A DNA stretch of 64,000 nt from Chitinophagales bacterium (GTDB lineage: Bacteria > Bacteroidota > Bacteroidia > Chitinophagales > LD1). The notes under the pieces were generated by a model. That model ran no database searches. It was not told where the DNA came from and saw only the letters and a list, made by a program, of their open reading frames with translations. How positions within the stretch are numbered: position 1 is the stretch's first letter; each line of letters begins with the position of its first letter. The position numbers were made by a program, and so were the translations under genes. Below, in pieces: positions 26,516 to 35,896 of this stretch. The stretch covers positions 89,218 through 153,217 of the forward strand of contig JAEUUZ010000025.1 of NCBI GenBank assembly GCA_016786765.1, written 5' to 3'.

Positions 26516-28462
26516 TTAACTCTTGCCCATATTCGGCCGGAAAATAACAGTACCTGTTTCGTTATTGAAATCGATACGTTGCGCATTTAATACCTGAAGT
26601 TTTTTGAGTAGTTCGATTTGTTTGATTTCGTCTGTTTCTAATTGTAATTGCTCTTCAATCAATTTCACTTGTTCTAAGCTGTGATATTGCTTCAATCGCA
26701 ACACTGCCGAAAACATGTCTTTCTGAAAGAGCATCTGTTTGTCGGGCACAATTACTTGATAGCGTTTCCACCAACCATCGCTTATTTCATGTTGGCTTGT
26801 TAATAGCTCATATGCAATTACTGCAATTGCTTGATCTTCGTGATGCATGTAGGCATTCGTTTCCAATGGCGGATCGGTTTGCTTAATCATATCAAATGCA
26901 TATTTGTATTTGGTTTCAAACTCGATACCTTCTAATTCATCAAAAATAAATTTGGCTATCGTCTCATCTTGTTCATCGTACTTAATTCGCATGGCACCAA
27001 ACTCCATTAAAATACGAACAATATCGCGCTCATAATATTCCAGCGATAGAGTTGCAATTTCTACTTGTTGTGTTTTATGCAACTCGGACTCTACTTGCTG
27101 TTCGTAAGATGGTGGACCTTGATATTCTTCCTCTTTTGGTTTTGTAGTTTGGTTTTTTCTTCGAAGTTTATTCACTTCAATGATGAGCAGTTGCTCCGAC
27201 ATGCCAAACTTTTCTGCACAAGAACGCACATAAACAGACCGTTGTATGGCATCCGGGATTTTTGCAACCGTTGTAATAATATCTTTAATTAACTCCGCTT
27301 TCTTTATCGGGTCGTTCTTCGCTTCTGCAGCAAATAAGGATGATTTGAATACAATTAAATCTTGCTTATGTGTTTTTACATAGTCTTCAAACGCAGTAGT
27401 ACCCACCTTTTTGATGTAAGAATCCGGGTCTTCAGGCTCAGGAAGCACAACTATGCGCACGTTCATGCCTTCTTCTAAAATCAAATCAGTTCCACGCAAT
27501 GCGGCCTTTACTCCGGCACTATCGCCATCATACAGTAATGTAATGTTATTGGTAAAGCGTTTTACTAATTTTATCTGATCCACAGTTAGCGCAGTTCCTG
27601 AAGAAGCAACTACATTTTCAATACCATTTTGTACTAATGAAATAACATCGGTGTAGCCTTCACACAAAAGACATTCATCTTTTTTTCGGATATCACTTTT
27701 AGCTTGAAAAATACCGTAGAGAATTTTGCTTTTGATGTACACATCCGATTCAGGGGTGTTTACATACTTTGGCGCTTTCTCATCCTTTTTCATAATCCTT
27801 CCGCCAAAGGCGATCACTTTGCCCATCAGATTGTGAATAGGGAACATGGCTCGGTTGCGAAAGAAATCGAAACGAGAATCTTCTTTTGCGGAAGTTAGTC
27901 CGGCTTTCTTCAAAATTTCGAGCTGGTAGCCTTGTTTTAAGCCTGTCTCGGTAAGTAATGAGCCCGATTCCGGTGAGAAGCCCAGTTGAAATTTATCGAT
28001 TGTTTGCTGCGAAAACCCACGTTCTTTGAAATAGGCTAAACCCACTCGGCCTTCTTCGTTATTCAACATATAATCGGTGAAAAAACGTTGTGCAAACTGA
28101 TTCACAATTAAAATACTTTCTTGTTGTGAATGTTTGATTTCGTCTTCGCGCTGCTTTTCTTCCGACACAAATTCTTCTACCACTTCGATGTTGTATTTCT
28201 TTGCTAAGTAGCGCAAAGCCTCGGTATAACTAAGTTGTTGGTGTTCCATTAAAAAGGTAATGGAATTTCCGGCTTTCCCGCAACCAAAACATTTGTAAAT
28301 ATTTTTAGCTACGGAAACATTAAAAGAGGGTGTTTTTTCGTTGTGAAACGGACAGCAGCCAATAAGCGAAGAACCTCTCTTTTTCAAGGCTACAAATTCG
28401 CCCACCACCTCATCAATATGAGCAGCATCAATAATTCTGGAGATGGTGAGTTTTGGAATCAT
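26516..28462 (-). CDS. dnaG: DNA primase DnaG
   Basis: 648 residues. An N-terminal CHC2 zinc-binding domain (CCPFHNEKTPSFNVSVAK, then CFGCGKAGN), the catalytic RNA-polymerase/Toprim region (LLCEGYTDVISLVQNGIENVVASSGTAL and LLYDGDSAGVKAALRG) and a divergent C-terminal helicase-binding region of ~200 residues. It makes RNA primers at the replication fork. It is transcribed alone: rsmE converges at its 3' end and an aspartic-protease-like gene is divergent at its 5' end. Confidence 0.97.
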   Translation of the reverse strand: MIPKLTISRIIDAAHIDEVVGEFVALKKRGSSLIGCCPFHNEKTPSFNVSVAKNIYKCFGCGKAGNSITFLMEHQQLSYTEALRYLAKKYNIEVVEEFVSEEKQREDEIKHSQQESILIVNQFAQRFFTDYMLNNEEGRVGLAYFKERGFSQQTIDKFQLGFSPESGSLLTETGLKQGYQLEILKKAGLTSAKEDSRFDFFRNRAMFPIHNLMGKVIAFGGRIMKKDEKAPKYVNTPESDVYIKSKILYGIFQAKSDIRKKDECLLCEGYTDVISLVQNGIENVVASSGTALTVDQIKLVKRFTNNITLLYDGDSAGVKAALRGTDLILEEGMNVRIVVLPEPEDPDSYIKKVGTTAFEDYVKTHKQDLIVFKSSLFAAEAKNDPIKKAELIKDIITTVAKIPDAIQRSVYVRSCAEKFGMSEQLLIIEVNKLRRKNQTTKPKEEEYQGPPSYEQQVESELHKTQQVEIATLSLEYYERDIVRILMEFGAMRIKYDEQDETIAKFIFDELEGIEFETKYKYAFDMIKQTDPPLETNAYMHHEDQAIAVIAYELLTSQHEISDGWWKRYQVIVPDKQMLFQKDMFSAVLRLKQYHSLEQVKLIEEQLQLETDEIKQIELLKKLQVLNAQRIDFNNETGTVIFRPNMGKS

Positions 28463-28506
28463 GGCTTAAAGCTAAAAATATTTACATTCGGGATAAATTG
28501 AATCCA

Positions 28507-28944
28507 ATGAACATGACAGCAAAAAAAGTAGCCAAGCTCAAATTAGTGGAATTAGCCGAAAATAATTACCATGTTTTTTTAACGGTTAAGACCAACGGCA
28601 AACGAAATATTTTCATTTTAGATACAGGGGCTTCAGGTTCGGTAGTGGATTTGAATTATTACACCAAAAATTTGGCGGCAAAACATAAAACCATTAATCA
28701 AGAAGTGCGCGGATTGCACAGTACACAAAGTCAAACGCATGTTGGAAAATTGAAAACGCTTGAACTCGGTACATTACAATTCAAAAATGTGCAGGTGTCG
28801 TGTATTGATTTGTCGCACGTGAATCAAGCCTACAAAATGCGCGATTTGAAACTAAAAGTGAATGGGATTATCGGAAGCGATATTCTTGTGAAGATTGGTG
28901 CTATCATTGATTACAAAACAATGGAACTGTTAGTTCGAAGTTAA
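28507..28944 (+). CDS. Retropepsin-like aspartic protease (clan AA)
   Basis: 145 residues from ATG 28507 (upstream extension to a TTG at 28453 would overlap dnaG and is unlikely). IFILDTGASGSVVDL has the D-T-G-A catalytic motif (D39), with a later hydrophobic IIGSDILVKIGAIIDYKTMEL, matching the single-domain retropepsin-like family (gag-pol type fold) found in many bacteria. Such proteins act as homodimers. No signal peptide is seen, so it is probably cytoplasmic. Substrate unknown. Confidence 0.8.
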   Translation: MNMTAKKVAKLKLVELAENNYHVFLTVKTNGKRNIFILDTGASGSVVDLNYYTKNLAAKHKTINQEVRGLHSTQSQTHVGKLKTLELGTLQFKNVQVSCIDLSHVNQAYKMRDLKLKVNGIIGSDILVKIGAIIDYKTMELLVRS

Positions 28945-29006
28945 TGTGGTTGTTATTCATATCGCTTGCTGAAATTTTGTTGTATGTTTAACGTATCAAA
29001 TTGAAA

Positions 29007-29669
29007 ATGAAAGTTACAATCACTTTTATTGTTTGTGTTTTACTCTTTGGTGCTAGTGTTGCGCAAGAGAAACCTTTGCAGATTGCTTTATTGAAATACA
29101 ATGGTGGTGGAGATTGGTATGCAAATCCAACGTCATTGCCCAACTTGATTAAATATTGCAATCAAACCATGCGCATGAATATAGAGCCCGAACCTGCTAC
29201 GGTTGAAGTAGGTAGTGCAGCGTTGTTTAATTATCCTTTTGTGCATATGACCGGTCATGGCAATGTGGTGTTTAGCAATCAAGAGTTGGAGAATTTACGC
29301 ACGTATCTATTAGCCGGTGGATTTTTACATGCCGATGATAATTACGGAATGGATAAGTTTATCCGTATTCAATTGGAAAAACTATTTCCCGGTGATAAGT
29401 TGGTTGAATTGCCTCCTTCGCATCCTATATTTCATCAGCAATTTGATTTCCCCAAGGGTCTGCCTAAAGTACATGAGCACGATAGTAAGCCTTCACAGGC
29501 CTTTGGTTTGTTTCATGAAGGTAGAATGGTGGTACTCTATACCTTTGAATGTGATTTAGGCGATGGCTGGGAGGATCCAGAAGTACACAAAGACACTCCC
29601 GAAAATCATGAGAAGGCATTGAAAATGGGGGCTAATATTATTCGTTTTGTGTTTAGCGGAAAAAATTAG
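29007..29669 (+). CDS. Secreted DUF4159 domain protein
   Basis: 220 residues from ATG 29007, with a signal peptide (MKVTITFIVCVLLFGASVAQ). IALLKYNGGGDWYANPTSLPNLIKYCNQ, FVHMTGHGNVVFSNQELENLRTYLLAGGFLHADDNYGMD, and the late YTFECDLGDGWEDPEVH match DUF4159, a family with a glutamine-amidotransferase-like fold whose role is unknown. It is usually next to MoxR/DUF58 operons; that context is missing here. It ends overlapping the next convergent gene by 4 bp. Confidence 0.85.
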   Translation: MKVTITFIVCVLLFGASVAQEKPLQIALLKYNGGGDWYANPTSLPNLIKYCNQTMRMNIEPEPATVEVGSAALFNYPFVHMTGHGNVVFSNQELENLRTYLLAGGFLHADDNYGMDKFIRIQLEKLFPGDKLVELPPSHPIFHQQFDFPKGLPKVHEHDSKPSQAFGLFHEGRMVVLYTFECDLGDGWEDPEVHKDTPENHEKALKMGANIIRFVFSGKN

Positions 29670-30010
29670 TTTTTCCATTTTTTAAGCATTAACGAAAGAT
29701 AGTACACGGAAACAATGACCAATCCAATCACAAAGAAACTAATGGCATAGGGGCGCAACCCATCTTGAAAATAGAACTCACCAATCATCCAAGAGGAGTT
29801 GGCGCAAATCCAGCAGCAGATAGCTAAATTGTGTGCCAATTCACTCCATGTTTTTCGATTTACCCAGGTAATGTATATAGCCATGGAGAGAGTAGGAATA
29901 ATCATTGCTACACCAACCTGGCGGCTGAGGGTAACCCAACACAAATCTTTTATCAACCAAATTAAAATGTGTAGGTTTTCGTATTTTCGAATGTTGTTTT
30001 GCTCTTCCAA
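29666..30010 (-). CDS. Small membrane protein, unknown family
   Basis: 114 residues with three likely membrane helices (WVTLSRQVGVAMIIPTLSMAIY, LAHNLAICCWICANSSWMIGEF, PYAISFFVIGLVIVSVYYL). I do not recognise the family. It is the last of a minus-strand series (30076-32179) that encodes another membrane protein, a C1 peptidase and a YjzC-like protein. The 4-bp convergent overlap with the DUF4159 gene is compact but not unusual. Confidence 0.55.
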   Translation of the reverse strand: MEEQNNIRKYENLHILIWLIKDLCWVTLSRQVGVAMIIPTLSMAIYITWVNRKTWSELAHNLAICCWICANSSWMIGEFYFQDGLRPYAISFFVIGLVIVSVYYLSLMLKKWKN

Positions 30011-30075
30011 TGTTGTTCTTTCTTCGTGAAAGATGTGGAGAAAATTGCTTAAAACAAAAGATACATTCCAATCCT

Positions 30076-31140
30076 TTAATTTACCAACTCAATAATGTAT
30101 TTGTTTTTCTCTTTGTTAATGTCAAGAGGCACCGTGTTATACTTTTTTACAACCTTTCTATCATCATCAAGGCGTTCAACAGATACAGCGTATTTGTCTT
30201 CTTCCAGAGGCATAGTAGCGATAAATACTTCTCTTTCTGAATTCCAGTCGAGTTGAACAAGTTTGTTATTGGTTGACGCAATAATATGTACATCTACTTT
30301 TGTGCAATCGATATTACTTTCATCGTTTAGTTTTGCTGTGTTGAGGGTAAATACAATTTCATTTGGTGAAGTATGTTTAGGGACAGCAGCTGCCGGAATC
30401 GTAGTGTCACCCCCACTACTAGGAAGTAAAAGGTCTTTAAGCTTATCGAGAAACTTCATTACTCGACCGGAATAGAATCCCGCAATAAATGAAAATACTA
30501 GCATACCTTTCCCTGCACTAACATTGGCCACTGAGCTATCCGAGGAGATGTAGGTGTAACTTAATATCAGCACTAGTGTACACACCGGAGCATAAACCAT
30601 TTTAGCAATATGGTCATATATTTCCTTGTAGTCGAAAGCCCGTACTTCTAAAGTTGTAGATCCATCGGCAGGTTTTCCTCTATTGGCAATACTTACATAA
30701 TAAATTAAACTAAGTAAAACGCCTACAAAAGCCCATAATAAAACTTCGGCAAAACTTTGATAGCCATGTAACCAAAAAAAAGAAGACACTTTAAACTCTT
30801 GATCTTTTAAGAGCGACATTACATTTTTTGTTTTTACATCCGGCAAACTAATAAACATCCGATTTAATGGTACTATGGAATCCTCATCAAAAGATGTTTT
30901 GAGGTAGGTTATAATTCGTTTGTCGCGATGTGTTCGAAGGGTTAATTCAACACTATCTATCGGATTATTGAAATCTTCCACAAGCAGCGATAGGTTTTGA
31001 AATTGGCTATTATTCAATGTTTTCATTTCGCTACCCGGAAGGAAGAAATGGGCAATAATATACAGTATAACTGCCACCGTATGTAATAGAATAAGAAATC
31101 CGAACCAATATTTTCCTTGTTTTAGTTTTTCGAACATCAT
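30076..31140 (-). CDS. Multi-pass membrane protein of unknown function
   Basis: 354 residues. The second Met (31137) is an equally good start. Four hydrophobic segments are visible: LILLHTVAVILYIIAHFFL near the N-terminus, VLLWAFVGVLLSLIYYVS, VCTLVLILSYTYI and GMLVFSFIAGFYSGRVM. Between the first two lies a ~110-residue extracytoplasmic region, and after the fourth a ~130-residue soluble tail with a beta-rich pattern (VQLDWNSEREVFIATMPLEEDKYAV) suggesting an Ig-like domain. No known family recognised. It is 29 bp downstream of a C1 peptidase gene and probably cotranscribed. Confidence 0.6.
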   Translation of the reverse strand: MMFEKLKQGKYWFGFLILLHTVAVILYIIAHFFLPGSEMKTLNNSQFQNLSLLVEDFNNPIDSVELTLRTHRDKRIITYLKTSFDEDSIVPLNRMFISLPDVKTKNVMSLLKDQEFKVSSFFWLHGYQSFAEVLLWAFVGVLLSLIYYVSIANRGKPADGSTTLEVRAFDYKEIYDHIAKMVYAPVCTLVLILSYTYISSDSSVANVSAGKGMLVFSFIAGFYSGRVMKFLDKLKDLLLPSSGGDTTIPAAAVPKHTSPNEIVFTLNTAKLNDESNIDCTKVDVHIIASTNNKLVQLDWNSEREVFIATMPLEEDKYAVSVERLDDDRKVVKKYNTVPLDINKEKNKYIIELVN

Positions 31141-31169
31141 TTTTTATTTATCAATTTATGAGTAGTCAA

Positions 31170-31967
31170 TTATCGTTTTTTTGATTTAAGATTAACGGAG
31201 TTTTCTTCCACTAAGCGCACAGTCCAAAAGTCATCGGCTAAATCTTCATTCAATAGATAGTCGTAGGGCATAGTGAAGTATCCTTTCTTACCCCATGTAT
31301 TACCCCAGCTATTACGGACAATAAATCGCTTTGTTTTTTCATCATATCCTACCGCCAATAAGGCATGGCCGCCTAAATTGCTCTCTTCTTTTTTGGGCAG
31401 ATTTAGTTTCCCGGTTTTAGCAACAGTAACACTCTCAAAGCTTTCGTACACCGAGAAGCCGAATACAAAAGGGAACCCTTCTGCTAAACACGCTTTCATC
31501 TGATTTAAATTGCGTGTTACCCTATTGTAGCTAATGGCTTGATGTTTTTCGGCTTCTTTGTAGCATTTAATTGCCGGTTTTTGGGTGAATTTCGCAATAT
31601 GGTAGGGTAACATCGTTTCCGGACAAACCCCTTGTTTATTGATGGTTTTAAAGCCATCGCGAATCATTGCACCACTGTCTTCTTCCACTGTGTTTAGAAT
31701 TACTCTTTCGTTATAGTAAATGAATAATCGAGATGGCATAAATGCTAATGTTTGGTTTTGTTTCAGTAAGCAAAACTGAAACGCTGCGCCAATAGCATTC
31801 GCAGTACAGCTGCCCAAATTTCCTTGGTCGTAAATAGCGGGCATTTTTTTCGATAAATCTACTTTTGTTGGAAGTTGCCGTAACATAGATGGTCGAGCCA
31901 AGAATCGAAAGTCGCGCTGATCCGGTAAATCCGGCATCCATCCGAAGTGTTTAATATGGCGTTTCAT
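31170..31967 (-). CDS. Papain-like C1 family cysteine peptidase
   Basis: 265 residues. The catalytic set is complete: YDQGNLGSCTANAIG with C54, GGHALLAVGYDE with H201 and VRNSWGNTWGKKGYF with N219. There is no signal peptide or propeptide of the eukaryotic type; the N-terminus (GWMPDLPDQRDF) is that of bacterial C1A proteins related to phage- or defence-associated peptidases. Probably cytoplasmic or exported by an unknown route. It lies between a YjzC-like gene (29 bp upstream) and a membrane-protein gene (29 bp downstream), suggesting a functional unit. Confidence 0.88.
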   Translation of the reverse strand: MKRHIKHFGWMPDLPDQRDFRFLARPSMLRQLPTKVDLSKKMPAIYDQGNLGSCTANAIGAAFQFCLLKQNQTLAFMPSRLFIYYNERVILNTVEEDSGAMIRDGFKTINKQGVCPETMLPYHIAKFTQKPAIKCYKEAEKHQAISYNRVTRNLNQMKACLAEGFPFVFGFSVYESFESVTVAKTGKLNLPKKEESNLGGHALLAVGYDEKTKRFIVRNSWGNTWGKKGYFTMPYDYLLNEDLADDFWTVRLVEENSVNLKSKKR

Positions 31968-31996
31968 ATATTAGATTTTGGTTTTAAAAATTGGAT

Positions 31997-32179
31997 TTAA
32001 GCACCTGTTGGTTTATGCATTGCAGCTTTTATTAGCTCATAATGGTAACCTCTTCCGTTACAAGGCGGGAAGTATTCTCCTTTTATAAAAGTGAGTTCCA
32101 TGATATTTTTCTGATATGCAGTATGCACCTCTGCATAAATACCGCTTTGGGGTACAGTTTCACCTGGTTTGTATTTCAT
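31997..32179 (-). CDS. YjzC-like small protein
   Basis: 60 residues: KPGETVPQSGIYAEVH at the start and GEYFPPCNGRGYHYELI near the end follow the pattern of YjzC-like small proteins (KPGE.VP.SG.Y...; GE.FPPC......Y). Function unknown; the PPC and CNGRG-like part may bind a metal. It is the first gene of the C1-peptidase group on the minus strand. Confidence 0.65.
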   Translation of the reverse strand: MKYKPGETVPQSGIYAEVHTAYQKNIMELTFIKGEYFPPCNGRGYHYELIKAAMHKPTGA

Positions 32180-32483
32180 GATTTACCTAGAATGTGATTG
32201 TATTGAAATGGGATTGTTTAAGGCTATGTACGAAATTATTATTCAACAGTATGTTGCGCATTTTTTTGTCGTTTCCCAAACCCGCATTGGATATGTTATT
32301 CAAGTAACTTTGCATAAAGTTGAATTTTATTACAAACGAATAATCTTGCTCCATTCCTCTCCAAGCGAAAAACGGTGGTAGTGCTAACGCAACACAAATG
32401 TGGGTATGCATATGTATAGAACGTAAATTACTGCCTTTACAAAGCACGTAAGGAAATAGAAGAAAAAGGAAAAATTAATACTT
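32180..32483. other. Intergenic stretch with no supported gene
   Basis: About 300 bp between the YjzC-like gene and the response regulator. Only short, overlapping frames with no signal peptide, domain or codon pattern are present on either strand. The promoter of the YjzC/C1 peptidase group should lie in the first ~100 bp, but I could not pick a convincing TAnnTTTG. Confidence 0.4.
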
Positions 32484-32484
32484 G

Positions 32485-32508
32485 AAAAACGGGTATTTGT
32501 ACTCGTTT
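32485..32508 (-). terminator. Possible terminator after the response regulator gene
   Basis: On the minus strand AAACGAGTA, loop CAAA, TACCCGTTT, then TTC. Eight of nine stem positions pair. The T-run is short and the hairpin is ~36 bp past the stop at 32544. Confidence 0.45.
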
Positions 32509-32543
32509 CTTTATCCCGCCCGGCTCAACAAGGTGGCTATGTT

Positions 32544-33203
32544 TTATTCTACAATATTATTGCGAACAGCATAAAGGACTAGTCCGGCAACATTTGAAAC
32601 CCCGATCTTTTTCATCAGTTCAATACGGATGGCATCTACTCTTTTCTTGCTTAGGAAAACACGTTTTGCAATTTCTTCGCTAGTTAATTCTTCGCAAATT
32701 AACTTGAGTATATTACGCTCTGTTTCTAGTAATGGTGTTCCGTTATCGTTAAACTGAGGACTGATTTTACTGCGTTTCAGTAACCGATTAAGCAGAGCTG
32801 TATTCGACTTCTCATTGAAATAAAAATTATTGTAATACACACTTTCGATGGCAATGGCTATTTCTTCAGGATCGGAATCTTTAGTGAGAAAGCCTTTTGC
32901 GCCTGATTCGATTGCGTTTACAATATGACTTTCAGCATCAAACATTGAAATGACAATAGCTTTTAATGCTGCATATTCCGATTGAATTTTTTCTAATACT
33001 TCGTAACCATCCAGTAACGGCATTCTCAAGTCCAATAAAACGATATCTGCCGGAGTGTTTTTGAGGGTGTTTAACAGTTGTTCTCCATTTTCCGCTTCAG
33101 CAACAACGCTCACTTGAGGTAAGTCGGACAGAATAGAAATTAAGCCCTTGCGAAAGAGTTTGTGATCATCGGCAACGATGATTTTGATTTCATTTGTTTT
33201 CAT
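32544..33203 (-). CDS. NarL/FixJ-type response regulator (REC + LuxR HTH)
   Basis: 219 residues. Receiver domain: VADDHKLFRKGL with the acidic pair, phospho-acceptor D58 in IVLLDLRMPLLDGYE, and KGFLTKD. The C-terminal helix-turn-helix (LLETERNILKLICEELTSEEIAKRVFLSKKRVDAIRIEL) is of the LuxR/GerE type. It binds DNA when phosphorylated by a partner histidine kinase, which is not adjacent, so it is an orphan within the window. A ~300-bp upstream gap runs to the tRNA-Cys terminator. Confidence 0.92.
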   Translation of the reverse strand: MKTNEIKIIVADDHKLFRKGLISILSDLPQVSVVAEAENGEQLLNTLKNTPADIVLLDLRMPLLDGYEVLEKIQSEYAALKAIVISMFDAESHIVNAIESGAKGFLTKDSDPEEIAIAIESVYYNNFYFNEKSNTALLNRLLKRSKISPQFNDNGTPLLETERNILKLICEELTSEEIAKRVFLSKKRVDAIRIELMKKIGVSNVAGLVLYAVRNNIVE

Positions 33204-33462
33204 GTTTTTGGTTACGCATTAACCTTACGAATTCACCGCATATTGTGGTTTTCGGCACAATAGATTTTCCCCTGCTTAAATTTACAAATCAAAATGGTGT
33301 TGCCAAATGCTGTGCATTTTTTGTAACGTATAAAAGCCTTTGTATTTGTTTGTAAACAGCATTTTTGTTGGTTTCTTATCTATCAATACTACTATCTATC
33401 GTATAAGCGAATCAACAGAATATTCTGTTTTGGAGGTAGTTCAGTGAACGGAAATGTTATAA
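33204..33462. other. Intergenic stretch between response regulator and tRNA-Cys, no gene seen
   Basis: AT-rich and without a credible coding frame. It should hold the promoter of the minus-strand response regulator in its left part. I see no hairpin or repeat that stands out. Confidence 0.4.
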
Positions 33463-33500
33463 AAACTAAAAAAGGTTGCCGAAAGAATCGACAACCTTTT
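33463..33500 (-). terminator. Terminator of tRNA-Cys
   Basis: On the minus strand AAAAGGTTGTCG, loop ATTCTTT, CGGCAACCTTTT, then TTTAGTTTTT. The stem is ~12 bp with one G-U pair. It begins a few bases past the tRNA 3' end. Confidence 0.85.
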
Positions 33501-33502
33501 AG

Positions 33503-33573
33503 AGGTCGAGAGCGGATTCGAACCGCTGTACAAGCTTTTGCAGAGCTCTGCCTAGCCACTCGGCCACCCGACC
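33503..33573 (-). tRNA. tRNA-Cys (GCA)
   Basis: The minus strand from 33573 folds as a tRNA: acceptor GGTCGGG pairing with CTCGACC, D arm GGCCGAGTGGCTAGGC, anticodon loop CTGCAAA (GCA, cysteine), T arm GCGGTTCGAATCCGC. The discriminator base is U as expected for tRNA-Cys and CCA is not encoded. It lies within the 5' untranslated side of RNase R on the opposite strand. Confidence 0.96.
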
Positions 33574-33635
33574 ATTGGATTGCAAATGTAGTTTTTTTTG
33601 CAAATACGCAAAATCATTTTTTACTTTTGCAGTAC

Positions 33636-35816
33636 ATGACAAAAAAGAAATTACCTCAGCGTAAGCAAAAACAAACCTCAAAACGACACCTCAAAGGGGC
33701 AAACGAAACATCAGAAACTATTTTCAGTATTATCAAACACCTCGGTTTAAAAGCCGATTTGAAGTCCATTTTTGACATCGCACTCGATACATTCACACAG
33801 GCTGATATAGTATCGGCATTAGACAAATTAGAGCAACAAGCTAAAATTACCGTTCACCAACGGGGCCGAATAGAAGTTTTATCGAAAAAGAGACCGGAAA
33901 AGACGGCCATGGGAAAAGTATTGGTGGGCACAATCGACATTACAAGAACCGGAGCAGCTTATGTTAAGGTTCAGAAATTAGATAGAGATGTGTTTATTAT
34001 GGAACGCAATACCGGTGGCGCTTTGCAAGGAGATACTGTAGAAGTGCAATTGCGGGGCGGGAAAACCGGTAGGCCGGAAGGCATTGTAACAGCCATAGTG
34101 AAACGCTCACAAGAAAGTTTTGAAGGCACAGTGCATCAAAACAAAACCGGATTTTATTTCCGTCCGCTCGAAAACCGGATTCGTAAAATTTTCCACTTAG
34201 ACGATGCCGCTTGTGCTGATATTAAAGAAGGGCAACGCGTAATTGCGCGGATTTTGCGTTGGAAGCAAGAGCATGGAAAGCCTGATGCAGAAATTGTAGA
34301 AGTACTCAGTCATCAATCGATGTCGGATATAGAAATGAAGCGTATTCTGATTCAGAACGGTTTTCATATTGATTTCCCAAGCGAAGTAATGCAGGAATGT
34401 GCAGCCATTTCGGATGTGATTTCTCCAGAAGAAATTAAGAAACGGACCGATTACCGCGATATTCTCACCATTACGATTGACCCCGCTGATGCCAAAGATT
34501 TTGATGATGCGATTTCGTACCGCATTTTACAGAATGGCGATTATGAAGTGGGTGTACACATTGCCGATGTGGCGCATTACATCAAGAAAGGAAGTGCATT
34601 AGATAAAGAAGGGGAGCGCAGAACTACTTCGGTGTATTTACCGGATCGTGTTTGTCCGATGTTGCCAGAACGACTATCCAACGAATTGTGTTCGTTACGC
34701 CCCAATGAAGATAAACTCACCTTTGCCGCTATTTTTACGTTTTCTCCTGAAACATTGGAAATGCTCACCTTCAGCATTGCAAAAACGATTATACATTCGA
34801 AACGAAGATTTTCGTATGAAGAAGTACAAGAAGTACTGGAGACCAAGAATGGCGATTATGTGAATGAGTTATTGACTTTAGATAAAATCGCGAAAAACAT
34901 TCGCAAGTTACGTACTGCAAAAGGCGCTATTTCGTTTGAAAAGCCTGAAGTGCGCTTTAAATTAGACGCCACCGGAAAGCCGATTGGTATCTACACGAAG
35001 GTGAGGAAAGATGCGCATTTGTTGATTGAAGACTTTATGTTGCTCGCGAATGAATCGATTGCAAAATTTGGTTCGAAGTTGAAAGTTGGAGCAACACATC
35101 AACCTTTTGTTTATCGTGTACATGATAAGCCCGATGCCGGAAAGCTAGAGCAGTTCTCGGAGATAGCCAAACGTTTTGGTTATAATGTGAATTTCAAAAG
35201 TGCGGAAGAAGTGGCCGGTGCCATGAATATTTTATTGAAAAAGGTAGAAGGTAAACCCGAGCAGAATGTATTGGAAAGCTTGGCGATTCGCTCGATGGCG
35301 AAGGCAGAGTACACTACAAAGAACATTGGGCATTATGGTTTGGCAATGGAATTTTATACGCACTTTACTTCACCGATTCGAAGATATCCGGATGTGTTAG
35401 TGCACCGCTTAGTTTTTGAATCGATGAACGATAACCACGCGTTTATTGCACGAGAAGAATTAGAAGAGGCATGCCGCAACAGTTCATTAATGGAACGCAA
35501 AGCCATGGATGCGGAACGCGAAGCCACGAAATACAAACAAGTAGAATTCTTGCAAGACAGAATTGGCGAGACCTTTGATGGCATTATCACCGGAGTTATT
35601 GCACGAGGTATTTTTGTAGAACTCACCGAAAATAAATGCGAAGGCTTTATTTCGGTAGATAATTTGGGCAACGATTCATTCCAATTCGATGAGAAAACCA
35701 TTTCATTGAAAGGGTATAAAACGAAATTGAATTTCCGATTAGGCGATCAGTTGCGTGTTACGGTAAAGAATACGAATTTGGCGGAACGGAAGATCGATTT
35801 TGAGTTGGAGATATAG
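33636..35816 (+). CDS. rnr: Ribonuclease R
   Basis: 726 residues from ATG 33636. The frame stays open back to 33444, but that extension is antisense to the tRNA-Cys gene and is not coding. After a basic N-terminus come OB cold-shock segments, the RNB catalytic domain with DPADAKDFDDAIS and VGVHIADVAHYIKKGSALDKEGERRTTSVYLPDRVCPMLP in pieces, HFTSPIRRYPDVLVHR, and a C-terminal S1 domain (GETFDGIITGVIARGIFVELTENKCEGFI). It degrades structured RNA 3' to 5' and helps in rRNA and tmRNA quality control. It appears to be a single-gene transcript. Confidence 0.95.
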   Translation: MTKKKLPQRKQKQTSKRHLKGANETSETIFSIIKHLGLKADLKSIFDIALDTFTQADIVSALDKLEQQAKITVHQRGRIEVLSKKRPEKTAMGKVLVGTIDITRTGAAYVKVQKLDRDVFIMERNTGGALQGDTVEVQLRGGKTGRPEGIVTAIVKRSQESFEGTVHQNKTGFYFRPLENRIRKIFHLDDAACADIKEGQRVIARILRWKQEHGKPDAEIVEVLSHQSMSDIEMKRILIQNGFHIDFPSEVMQECAAISDVISPEEIKKRTDYRDILTITIDPADAKDFDDAISYRILQNGDYEVGVHIADVAHYIKKGSALDKEGERRTTSVYLPDRVCPMLPERLSNELCSLRPNEDKLTFAAIFTFSPETLEMLTFSIAKTIIHSKRRFSYEEVQEVLETKNGDYVNELLTLDKIAKNIRKLRTAKGAISFEKPEVRFKLDATGKPIGIYTKVRKDAHLLIEDFMLLANESIAKFGSKLKVGATHQPFVYRVHDKPDAGKLEQFSEIAKRFGYNVNFKSAEEVAGAMNILLKKVEGKPEQNVLESLAIRSMAKAEYTTKNIGHYGLAMEFYTHFTSPIRRYPDVLVHRLVFESMNDNHAFIAREELEEACRNSSLMERKAMDAEREATKYKQVEFLQDRIGETFDGIITGVIARGIFVELTENKCEGFISVDNLGNDSFQFDEKTISLKGYKTKLNFRLGDQLRVTVKNTNLAERKIDFELEI

Positions 35817-35896
35817 TTGTCAAAGCTATTTTCCTGTATAAAGTTGTTTATAAATTGTGGTTTTTATTTCTAAATACAATTCATTAAATTTGAATC

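Noticed and set aside
28453..28506. Upstream TTG start of the aspartic-protease-like gene
   Set aside because: It would overlap the dnaG start and adds residues unlike the family; the ATG at 28507 is better.
33444..33635. In-frame 5' extension of RNase R
   Set aside because: It runs antisense through a complete tRNA-Cys gene and its terminator; the ATG at 33636 gives a normal RNase R N-terminus.
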